Positions 21,001 through 29,089 of a stretch of 64,000 nucleotides of DNA are shown here, in pieces. The stretch comes from Petrolisthes cinctipes (lineage: Eukaryota > Arthropoda > Malacostraca > Decapoda > Porcellanidae): positions 868,001-932,000 of the forward strand of contig JAWQEG010000491.1 in the NCBI GenBank assembly GCA_033782935.1. The letters run 5' to 3'. Each line of letters begins with the position of its first letter. Position 1 is the first letter of the stretch. The position numbers and the translations under genes were made by a program. The notes under the pieces were generated by a model that was given only the letters and a program-made list of their open reading frames with translations, did not search any database and was not told where the DNA came from.

Positions 21001-22199
21001 TTTTGAGCATGTTTTGAGCCTGTATTTTTAAAATACTCTAACACGGAGTAGACACGTACAGATCGCTTCTGGGACCCAAATAAATAGAATTTTCGTATGT
21101 TCTGAGCCTGAATTTGTGATATGAACAGGTACAGAAGATGCATGCACATATTGACTTCGGGCACCTAAAATATCGATTTTGAGCATGTTTTGGGCCTGTA
21201 TTTTGAAAATACTCAAACACGGTGTAGACATGTACAGATCGCTTCTGGGACACAAAAATATCGATTTTTTGGGTGTTTTGAGCATGAATTTGAGATATAA
21301 TCGGGTACAGAAGATGCATGCACATATCGACTTTGGCACCCAAAATATCGATTATTAGTATGTTTTGGGCGTATAATTTGAAAATATTCTAGCACTGAGT
21401 AGGCATGTACAGATCGCTTCTGGGACCCAAAAATATCGAATTTTCGGGTGTTTTGAGCCAGAAATTGGGATATAACCGGATACAGAGGATGCATGCACAT
21501 ATCGACTTTTTGCACCTAAAATATCGATTTTGAGCATGTTTTGGGTCTGTAACTTGAAAAAATTCTAGCAAGGAGTAGGCATGTACAGATCGCTTCTGGG
21601 ACCCAAAATTATCGAATTTTCGGGTGTTTTAAACCTGAATTTGGGATATAGACGGGTAAAGAAGATACATACACATATTGACTTTGGGCATCTAAAATAT
21701 CGATTTTCAGCATGTTTTAGGCCTGTATTTTGAAAATACTCTAACACGGAGTAGGCATGTACAGTTCGCTTCGGGGACCCAAAAATATCGAATTTTCGGG
21801 TGTTTTGAGCCTGAATTTGAGATATAAACGGGTACAGAAGATGCATGCACATTTCGACTTTTTGCACCTAAAATATCGATTTTGAGCATGTTTTGGGTCT
21901 GTATCTTGAAAACATTCTAGCAAGAAGTAGGCATGTACAGATTGCTTCTGGGACCCAAAAATATCGAATTTTCGAGTGTTTTGAACCTGAATTTGGGATA
22001 TAGACGGGTATAGAAGATCCATACACATATTGACTTTGGGCAGCTAAAATATCGATTTTCTGCATGTTTTAGGCCTGTATTTTGAAAATACTCTAACACG
22101 GAGTATGCATGTACACATTGCTTTTGGGACCCAAAAATGTCGATTATTCGGGTGTTTTGAGTCTGAATTTGAGATATAAACGGGTTCAGAAGATGCATG

Positions 22200-23297
22200 C
22201 ACATATCGACTTTGGGCACCCAAAATATCGATTTTGAGGATGTTTTGGGCCTGTATTTTTAAAATACTCTAACACTGAGTAGACACGTACAGATCGCTTC
22301 TGGAACCCAAAAAAATCGAATTTTAGGGTGTTCTGAGCCTGAATTTGAGATATGAACGGATACAGAAGATGCATGCACATATCGACTTTGGGCACCTAAA
22401 ATATCGATTTTGAGCATGTTTTGGGCCTGTATTTTGAAAATACTATAGCACGGTGTAGACATGTACAGATCACTTCTGGGACACAAAAATATCGATTTTT
22501 TGGGTGTTTTGAGCCTGAATTTGAGATATAAACGGGTACAGAAGATGCATGCACATATCGACTTTTCACACAAAATATCGATTTTTAGTATGTTTTGGGC
22601 GAATATTTTGAAAATATTCTAGCACTGATTAGGCATGTACAGATCGCTTCTGGGACCCAAAAATATCGAATTTTCGGGCTTTTTGAGCAAGAATTTGGGA
22701 TATAACCGGGTACAGAGGATGCATGCACATATCGACTTTTTGCACCTAAAATATCGATTTTAAGCATGTTTTGGGTCTGTATGTTGAAAACATTCTACAA
22801 AGGAGTAGGCATGTACAGGTCGCTTCTGGGACCCAAAAATATCGAATTTTCTGGTGTTTTGAACCTGAATTTGGGATATAGACGGGTACAGAAGATGCAT
22901 ACACATATTGACTTTGGGCACCTAAAATATAGATTTTCAGCATGTTTTGGGCCTGTATTTTTAAAATACATTAACACGGAGTAGGCATGTACAGATCGCT
23001 TCTGGGACCCAAAAATATCGACTTTTCGGGTGTTTTGAGCCTGAATTTGAGATATAAACGGGTACAGAAGATGCATACACATATTGACTTTGGGCACCTA
23101 AAATATCGATTTTGAGTATGTTTTGGGCCTGTATTTTGAAAATACTCTAACACGGAGTATGCATGTACAGATCGCTTCTGGGACACAAAAATATTGATTT
23201 TTTGTTTGTTTTGAGCCTGAATTTGAGATATAAACGGGTACAGAAGATGCATGCATATATCGACTATTCACACCTAAAATATCGATTTATAGCATGT
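22200..23297. repeat. higher-order block with a transposon-free sister at 29400-30500
   Basis: Monomers from about 22,200 to the LTR insertion match 29,400-30,490 with few changes (raw offset 7,198-7,199). Subtracting the 5,787-bp element and 5-bp target duplication leaves 1,407 bp, eight monomers less one base. The sister copy holds an uninterrupted TTATAGCATGTTTTAAGC near 30,486, the empty form of the LTR insertion site. Confidence 0.82.
23293..23297. repeat. target site duplication CATGT, 5' side
   Basis: Five bases next to the first base of the 5' LTR, repeated at 29085-29089. The unoccupied sequence in neighbouring monomers is TAGCATGTTTTAAGC, which contains CATGT once. Confidence 0.95.
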
Positions 23298-23600
23298 TGT
23301 AAGGGAAAGTCTACCTTATTGATAGATTATCAATCTCACTGGTTCATACTAGATGCGGAATTATACCCTCTAGTTCATTTTCATATGACTCGAAGTTTAT
23401 ATCGAGGTTTCATATTTTCTAGCTCTTGCTGTATTGCTTGTCAGTCTCGACTCCAAACCAAGCCTACGTCATGGACTGCTTCCTTCAACGAGGGGCAGAG
23501 CATACTGAGACACCATAGCTTTCACACACCACCATCTCTGTCCTCCACCAAGGCTATTCTTTGGGTTGTCACGGTCACTGGGCCGTTTCCGTGTCACCCC

Positions 23601-23606
23601 TATATA
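23601..23606 (+). promoter_or_regulatory. candidate TATA box of the LTR promoter
   Basis: TATATA following CACCCC, about 300 bp into the LTR. Transcription would be expected to begin about 25-30 bases downstream, near 23,630, marking the U3/R boundary. Confidence 0.55.
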
Positions 23607-23692
23607 CTATACTGTTCTTTGATCAAGTGTTATTTTTGGTGGATTGCCTTGTAACTTCAAATCTATTGTTGTGCTGAGTTCATGTCTTTGTC

Positions 23693-23698
23693 ATTAAA
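23693..23698 (+). promoter_or_regulatory. candidate poly(A) signal ATTAAA in the LTR
   Basis: ATTAAA, the common AATAAA variant, followed by a GT-rich stretch (GGTGGTAATTGTTTTT). The functional copy for 3' processing would be the equivalent at 28941-28946 in the 3' LTR. Confidence 0.5.
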
Positions 23699-23838
23699 GG
23701 TGGTAATTGTTTTTAATCTGAACTTCAATTATCCTCGGGACTTACTGGGTGATGTTTTGAGTGGGATATCTGGTGCAAGAAAGAGGAGTACTCTGTCATA
23801 ACTCCATCTGCACGGCTGAGATACCTTTCCTCTACAAG

Positions 23839-23858
23839 TGGCGACCCTGCCAGGATTC
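23839..23858 (+). promoter_or_regulatory. primer-binding site
   Basis: TGGCGACCCTGCCAGGATT begins two bases after the 5' LTR. It starts with TGG, complementary to a tRNA CCA end. It resembles the tRNA-Arg-type site of the Drosophila mdg1/412 group with two differences, so an arginine tRNA is the likely primer. That assignment is from memory and not computed. Confidence 0.75.
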
Positions 23859-24255
23859 CTCCATCAACCCAGGCTCGACGAATCAAGAAGTCTGGAATTC
23901 TCCACCAATCGCCTTGGGTATCAGATGTTTCTTCCTATCCCCACTTGCTGTCTCGGGGCTCAGAAGTAAGTGTTTGGTGATTGAGTGTTGTGGGATCTCA
24001 TTGTTTGTATCGACACGCCAGGTGCGTCTTTGCTGGACTCTGGTTTGTGATCCCGATATTGTCAGGTGCAGAGGTAACTCTTCTGGCATTGAACTATTTT
24101 GTTGTTGTTGTTGTTTTGCTGCTGTGTTCGCTGTTGTTGCGTTGTTTTGTTGTTGCCACTCTTCTCTATTTTGTTCCTGTATCCTTTTGGCTATTTTGTA
24201 TTTCCTTGGGTAACAATCTTGTTTCTTGTTGTATATATTTTATTCTACCGGTTCG
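23859..24255 (+). other. LTR element leader with TTG-repeat tract
   Basis: Noncoding leader of about 400 bases between the primer-binding site and gag. It includes a T/G-rich simple-sequence stretch at about 24098-24160, dominated by TTG repeats. Packaging signals would lie here but none can be identified from sequence alone. Confidence 0.6.
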
Positions 24256-25782
24256 ATGTCGTCCATTCAGGAGTTGGTTAACCTTGGTCGAGACCTTGGA
24301 TACCAGGACGAGGAGTTAAAAGAGTTTGTATCTAGTGAACAGGCCCGGCACCGGGAGGAAAGAGAGCTAGAACGAGTAGAAAAAAGAGAGGAACGTCAGC
24401 ATACTCTCGCTCTGGAACAACTTAAACTAGAAAAACTAAAGGCCCAACCCTCTGAAAATATTGGTGCTTCAATTTCTTCAGACACGGGTTCAACCCCTCG
24501 TCCGTCTTTACCACGATACCAGGAAAATGAAGACTTGGCTTCATATTTCACTCGCTTTGAGCGTATTGCTTCATTGCTACATATTGAAGAAAGTGGATTT
24601 GCTATCCAACTAGGAAGTCTTCTGACGGGTAAATTAGCAGACATTTATACTACATTATCCGATGAAGTCACGGGGGACTATGAGCAGTTGAAAGCGGCTC
24701 TTTTGAGGAGTTTTCGCAAGAATTCAGATCATTATAGAAGCAGTTTTAGGTCTGCTAGAATTGGTATTGGTGAAACCTTCCAACAATTTTCCATTCATCT
24801 GTGTCGTTTGTTTGAGCATTGGCTCGACTCTTGTGGAGTGGGGCAAACTTTCTCATCTTTAAAATCTTTTATTATTTTGGATCAGTTCCTAGCTTCTCTT
24901 ACCCCAGAGCTTCGTATGTTCCTGAAGGAGAATGATGTCCAGTCCTTATCCGAAGCTGTCCGACGAGCAGATATCTGGACTTCAGCTCACAACGCTTATC
25001 CCAGAAATCGGCAAGCTATGGACCGTCACAAGAAACCCTACAGCCCGACGAAGGATTTTCCGCAACAAACTTCTCCACCTCTGGTCCGGAAAACTCCTAT
25101 GAAGTGTCACAACTGCGGAGAGGTAGGCCATATTAGACCAAATTGTCCTCAAAATCCCAGTTTGTTTAAATCCAAATTTACATCTGAAGCAAAGACCCCC
25201 TATAAAATTGGAGTTTGCTTTTCTAAACCATCACCCCAGCAATATTTTACTTCTGGTACTATTAATGGTTCTAGAGTGTCGACAATCATTCGAGATACTG
25301 GCTGTACTTGTGTGGTTGTTTCGGAAGAAGCCTTGCCAGATGTAGACGTGTCTAGTTGTAAGAAGGTCTCTGTTGCAGACTATCTGGGGCGAGTCGACGA
25401 CTTTCCATTGGTGAGGTGTTACATTCGTTGTCCATATTTGGAAGGTTGGGTCAATGCTGTCCGAGCCCCGATAAAACTTTGTAGTATCCTTATAGGTAAT
25501 GTTCCAGGAGTACGCCCACCGCATGATCCTGATCCGGACAAGGCTTATCTCCAGCCGACTCCCGAAGAAAACGTACAAGCAGTTCAGACGCGTGCTGGTC
25601 GTACTAGGAAGATTCACCCACTTGTGTTACCCTTGCTTGAACCATTATCTGTAAACCCTGATGAATTCTCTCGCTTACAGGCTTCGTGTCCCTCTCTTTC
25701 TACCATAAGAGACAAGGCATCTACTGGTGAAGAAGTGGTGACTAGGACTGGATCTACTTATGGTTATGAGTTGTGCCACTGA
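24256..25782 (+). CDS. Gag-protease polyprotein of the LTR element
   Basis: 508 residues from the ATG at 24256. An upstream in-frame TTG at 24226 is not a likely start. Residues 15-65 are highly charged and probably coiled coil. Residues 90-245 form a helical capsid of SCAN-like type, with patterns such as GSLLTGKLADIYTTL and FRSARIGIGETFQQF. A CCHC zinc knuckle spans 284-297 (C284, C287, H292, C297). Retropepsin follows, with DTG at 347-349 and an ILIGN motif near its end. The knuckle would bind element RNA, and the protease would cleave the polyprotein in the particle. The frame ends at UGA 25780-25782, and the next codon continues straight into integrase-like sequence in the same frame. 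The UGA therefore interrupts a Gag-Pol reading frame rather than closing an isolated gene. Confidence 0.93.
   Translation: MSSIQELVNLGRDLGYQDEELKEFVSSEQARHREERELERVEKREERQHTLALEQLKLEKLKAQPSENIGASISSDTGSTPRPSLPRYQENEDLASYFTRFERIASLLHIEESGFAIQLGSLLTGKLADIYTTLSDEVTGDYEQLKAALLRSFRKNSDHYRSSFRSARIGIGETFQQFSIHLCRLFEHWLDSCGVGQTFSSLKSFIILDQFLASLTPELRMFLKENDVQSLSEAVRRADIWTSAHNAYPRNRQAMDRHKKPYSPTKDFPQQTSPPLVRKTPMKCHNCGEVGHIRPNCPQNPSLFKSKFTSEAKTPYKIGVCFSKPSPQQYFTSGTINGSRVSTIIRDTGCTCVVVSEEALPDVDVSSCKKVSVADYLGRVDDFPLVRCYIRCPYLEGWVNAVRAPIKLCSILIGNVPGVRPPHDPDPDKAYLQPTPEENVQAVQTRAGRTRKIHPLVLPLLEPLSVNPDEFSRLQASCPSLSTIRDKASTGEEVVTRTGSTYGYELCH
25780..25782 (+). other. in-frame UGA separating gag-pro from pol
   Basis: A single UGA is followed in the same frame by 890 open codons. 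It lies after protease and about 35 codons before the first integrase zinc-finger histidine. It could be a read-through codon that regulates Pol output or a recent nonsense substitution. The following bases, TTG, are not a well-known read-through enhancer such as CTA. See findings. Confidence 0.85.
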
Positions 25783-28455
25783 TTGTATTATCGGATCTGC
25801 CGCTCGTCGATCTCGGACACCCAAGAAAAAAAAAGAATACTAGTTGTCCCATCAGAGTGTCGTAGACAAGTGTTAACCCTTGCTCATGAAAGCCCATTAG
25901 CTGGTCATCTATCGCACCGTAAAACAGGTATGAAAATTTGTGAACAGTTTTATTGGCCAGGCATGTGGAGTGACATAAGGACTTTCTGTAAATCTTGTGA
26001 CAAGTGTCAAAGAATGTCTGTAAAAGGGAAAGTTAAACCAGTCCCTCTGAAACAACTTCCTATTATAACTGAACCCTTCCTGAGAGTGGCTGTGGATATA
26101 GTTGGACCTCTCTCACCTCCGTCATCAGAAGGACATCGTTATTTGCTAACATTGATAGACTTTGCTACTGGTTTCCCAGAAGCAGTTCCTTTAAAGGAAA
26201 TCACTTCCATTTCTGTTGCCGAAGCCTTGCTAACTATTTTCTCTAGGGTAGGCATCCCTACAGAGATTTTGTCAGATAGAGGAGCTCAATTTACATCTAA
26301 AATGATGGGAGAACTTCATAGGTTACTCGGTACTAAGCCACTTTTCACTACCCCCTACCATCCTAGTGGTAACGGAAGAGTGGAACGATTCCATGCTACT
26401 TTAAAAGCTTCTTTGAGGAAATTATGCTCCGACAAGCCTCGTGAGTGGCACAGATATCTCCCTGCTACTCTATTTGCACTTCGGGAAATGCCAAGTGACC
26501 GAACAGGGTTTTCTGCTTTCGAAATGCTGTACGGCAGGAGAGTAAGAGGACCCCTTTCCATTTTAAGAGATTTGTGGGAAGATGCCAAATTAGATGACGA
26601 TCAACGTTCATGTTTTCAATATGTGATTGAACTCCAGGACAAGCTGGCAGAATGTGCCAAGATTGCTGCTGAGAACGCTGATGTCAGTGCAATGAAGTAC
26701 AAGTCCTACTTCGATTTGCGATCTCAAGACAGACAATTTAAACAGGGAGAGGAAGTACTTGTCCTCCTTCCCGATTCTAAGAGCAAGTTACTTATGTCTT
26801 GGAGTGGGCCATATCCAGTTATTGAACGGAAAAATAAAGTGAATTACGTGATTAATGAAAAGGGAAAGCCGAAACTATATCACGCCAACCTCTTGAAAAG
26901 ATATCATCGTCGTACCTCTGTGAATCAAGCAACCCTCCTGGATGAACAGTCTGTTGCTTTCGAAGTCCAGAACTTGTCTATAGTAAAAAGTATAGAGTGT
27001 ATGGAGGATACAGAGATGCCAGTAACACCGGATGGTCGCTCAGATAACCCAGACTCTAACAAATTTCCAGAAGTAGGAAGTATGGTCACTGCAGAACAAC
27101 GAGACGATCTCGAATGCATCATGGAATACTTCCATGACACTCTTTCTGAAATACCTGGATGTACTCTGTCCATTAAGCATGATATAGAGGTGTGTACAAC
27201 TGAGCGTATAAAACCTAAACATTATCCTATTCCTCTTCACTTAAAACCTTTCTTTGAACAGGAAGTGGAGCAACTTCTTGCTCAGGGAATCATCAAACCA
27301 TCGACTTCACCTCATTGCTCACCTGTTCTGATGGTAAAGAAGTCTGACGGCAGTTACCGCCTCGCTATAGACTTCAGAATGCTGAATTCCATCACTACCT
27401 TCGATGCTGAACCAATCGGGTCCATCACAGAAGACCTTCATAAATTCTATGGTAGTAAGTACTTCTCAGAGATAGATATTACCAAAGCATACTATCAAGT
27501 GCCTTTAACCGATAGAGCAATGACTTACACTGCATTCCCATCACACCTTGGCCTCATGGAGTTTAACCGCCTTCCTTTTGGGTTGGTCACGGCTTGCGCC
27601 ACTTACATTAGACTAATGAGGATTGTCCTGGCTGGCCTAGGTGGAGTTACTTTCTATTTTGACAATATCTTTATCTATGGACAGACATGGGAAACTCACC
27701 TACTGGCTCTTCGCAACGTACTTCATCGCCTACGACAACATGGATTAACAGCACGTCCGTCCAAGTGTCGCTATGGATTCAATTCGATCCAGTACTTGGG
27801 ATTTGTTGTCGATGGATATACTCTACATTCTCAGGAGAGTAAAGTAGAGGCGATAATGAGAGTGCCTCCTCCCAAGACAAAGAAATTGCTTCGCTCATTC
27901 CTGGGTATGGTATCTTTTTATAGGGCATTCATTCCTAATGCCGCATCTTATACTTGCAGCCTCTCGGATCTACTTCGGAAAGGTGCTCCTGAATCTTTGG
28001 TATGGACAGAAGAATTGTTGACTTGCTTCGAACACCTGAAGACATCTCTACACTCTCATCCCATCCTACAGCTACCCGATGCCAGTCGTCCCTTCGTGCT
28101 TCGAACAGACGCGTCCAACCATGGTCTGGGTGCCGTTCTACTACAGTATGCAGAGGATACTCCCCATCCCGTGGCGTATGCTAGTCGTAAGCTCCTTGAC
28201 AGAGAAAGTAGGTACAGTACTATTGAAAAGGAATGTCTAGCGATAGTATTCGGTATCAGGCATTTCGATTATTATTTAAGAGGTAAAGAGTTTATTTTAG
28301 AAGTTGATCATAAACCCCTAGTGTACCTAACTCAATTTAAGGGAGGCAATGACAGACTATTACGTTGGGCTCTTTGTTTGCAAAGCTACAGGTTTAGGAT
28401 AGTATATATCTCTGGCAAGGATAACATAGGTGCAGATTTGTTAAGCAGAGTTTAA
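25783..28455 (+). CDS. Pol polyprotein: integrase, reverse transcriptase, RNase H
   Basis: 890 codons with no ATG at the start, so expression probably depends on the upstream Gag-Pro frame. Integrase comes first: a zinc finger (H35, H42, C72, C75), then the catalytic triad D105, D165, E201 with exact DD35E spacing, then a GPYPVI motif in the C-terminal domain. Reverse transcriptase follows, with Asp565 (SEIDITKAYYQV), LPFGLVTACAT and catalytic box Y625-F626-D627-N628, where the family norm is YxDD. RNase H is last, with LRTDASNHGLGAV, the Glu of TIEKECLAIV, EVDHKPL and a final GADLLSR. Integrase before RT is the Gmr1 order. No frameshift or internal stop is present after 25783. Asn628 is the one key residue that deviates. 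Confidence 0.94.
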   Translation: MYYRICRSSISDTQEKKRILVVPSECRRQVLTLAHESPLAGHLSHRKTGMKICEQFYWPGMWSDIRTFCKSCDKCQRMSVKGKVKPVPLKQLPIITEPFLRVAVDIVGPLSPPSSEGHRYLLTLIDFATGFPEAVPLKEITSISVAEALLTIFSRVGIPTEILSDRGAQFTSKMMGELHRLLGTKPLFTTPYHPSGNGRVERFHATLKASLRKLCSDKPREWHRYLPATLFALREMPSDRTGFSAFEMLYGRRVRGPLSILRDLWEDAKLDDDQRSCFQYVIELQDKLAECAKIAAENADVSAMKYKSYFDLRSQDRQFKQGEEVLVLLPDSKSKLLMSWSGPYPVIERKNKVNYVINEKGKPKLYHANLLKRYHRRTSVNQATLLDEQSVAFEVQNLSIVKSIECMEDTEMPVTPDGRSDNPDSNKFPEVGSMVTAEQRDDLECIMEYFHDTLSEIPGCTLSIKHDIEVCTTERIKPKHYPIPLHLKPFFEQEVEQLLAQGIIKPSTSPHCSPVLMVKKSDGSYRLAIDFRMLNSITTFDAEPIGSITEDLHKFYGSKYFSEIDITKAYYQVPLTDRAMTYTAFPSHLGLMEFNRLPFGLVTACATYIRLMRIVLAGLGGVTFYFDNIFIYGQTWETHLLALRNVLHRLRQHGLTARPSKCRYGFNSIQYLGFVVDGYTLHSQESKVEAIMRVPPPKTKKLLRSFLGMVSFYRAFIPNAASYTCSLSDLLRKGAPESLVWTEELLTCFEHLKTSLHSHPILQLPDASRPFVLRTDASNHGLGAVLLQYAEDTPHPVAYASRKLLDRESRYSTIEKECLAIVFGIRHFDYYLRGKEFILEVDHKPLVYLTQFKGGNDRLLRWALCLQSYRFRIVYISGKDNIGADLLSRV

Positions 28456-28533
28456 ACATTTTATTGGTAAACCTATCAATATTTGTCAAATAATTGTATA
28501 TATTTTAATGCTCGATACTTCATATCGAGTCTT

Positions 28534-28545
28534 GGTGGGGAGGAG
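28534..28545 (+). promoter_or_regulatory. polypurine tract
   Basis: GGTGGGGAGGAG lies immediately before the 3' LTR. It is almost pure purine and ends exactly at the LTR start, as needed for priming plus-strand DNA synthesis. Confidence 0.85.
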
Positions 28546-29084
28546 TGTAAGGGAAAGTCTACCTTATTGATAGATTATCAATCTCACTGGTTCATACTAG
28601 ATGCGGAATTATACCCTCTAGTTCATTTTCATATGACTCGAAGTTTATATCGAGGTTTCATATTTTCTAGCTCTTGCTGTATTGCTTGTCAGTCTCGACT
28701 CCAAACCAAGCCTACGTCATGGACTGCTTCCTTCAACGAGGGGCAGAGCATACTGAGACACCATAGCTTTCACACACCACCATCTCTGTCCTCCACCAAG
28801 GCTATTCTTTGGGTTGTCACGGTCACTGGGCCGTTTCCGTGTCACCCCTATATACTATACTGTTCTTTGATCAAGTGTTATTTTTGGTGGATTGCCTTGT
28901 AACTTCAAATCTATTGTTGTGCTGAGTTCATGTCTTTGTCATTAAAGGTGGTAATTGTTTTTAATCTGAACTTCAATTATCCTCGGGACTTACTGGGTGA
29001 TGTTTTGAGTGGGATATCTGGTGCAAGAAAGAGGAGTACTCTGTCATAACTCCATCTGCACGGCTGAGATACCTTTCCTCTACA
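28546..29084 (+). repeat. 3' long terminal repeat
   Basis: 539 bp, matching the 5' LTR base for base as far as I can read, with the same TG...CA ends. It is followed by the second copy of the CATGT target duplication. Confidence 0.97.
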
Positions 29085-29089
29085 CATGT
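29085..29089. repeat. target site duplication CATGT, 3' side
   Basis: A second copy of the five bases at 23293-23297. The satellite monomer continues from here as TTTAAGC, in phase with the left flank. Confidence 0.95.

Larger units (their letters stand above)
11761..23297. repeat. 176-bp tandem satellite array, middle block
   Basis: About 65 monomers of the same family as the left block. The first monomer resumes exactly where the left block was interrupted. The sequence downstream of 11764 matches 2377 onward, the equivalent position of an uninterrupted relative. After subtracting the DIRS element the offset is about 1,935 bp, eleven monomers. The block ends in the CATGT target duplication of the LTR element. 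I see no genes, RNA genes or other insertions in it. Confidence 0.98.
23298..23836 (+). repeat. 5' long terminal repeat
   Basis: 539 bp, starting TGTAAGGG and ending CTCTACA (canonical TG...CA). It reads the same as the 3' copy at 28546-29084. It contains a TATA box and a downstream ATTAAA, which place U3, R and U5 in the usual order. Confidence 0.97.
23298..29084 (+). mobile_element. Gmr1-like Ty3/Gypsy LTR retrotransposon
   Basis: An element of 5,787 bp bounded by two 539-bp LTRs and a 5-bp target duplication. Internal order is primer-binding site, leader, gag, protease, integrase, reverse transcriptase, RNase H, polypurine tract. In most Ty3/Gypsy elements integrase comes last. Integrase ahead of reverse transcriptase marks the Gmr1 clade, described first from fish and other deuterostomes. 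A SCAN-like capsid in gag fits the published derivation of the vertebrate SCAN domain from such elements. The LTRs read as identical, indicating a very recent insertion. Two oddities are an in-frame UGA between protease and integrase and a YFDN catalytic box. No envelope gene is present. Confidence 0.96.

Noticed and set aside
23163..23654. Open frames within the LTRs (23163-23654 and 28483-28902)
   Set aside because: They lie mostly in the U3 region, run from satellite or pol-downstream sequence into the LTR, and are identical only because the LTRs are identical. No protein family is recognised.
23298..29084. A BEL/Pao or Ty1/copia assignment based on the 5-bp duplication and integrase-first order
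   Set aside because: The RT and RNase H motifs, the GPY-type integrase tail and the single SCAN-like gag fit Ty3/Gypsy of the Gmr1 type. Copia shares the order but not these domains.
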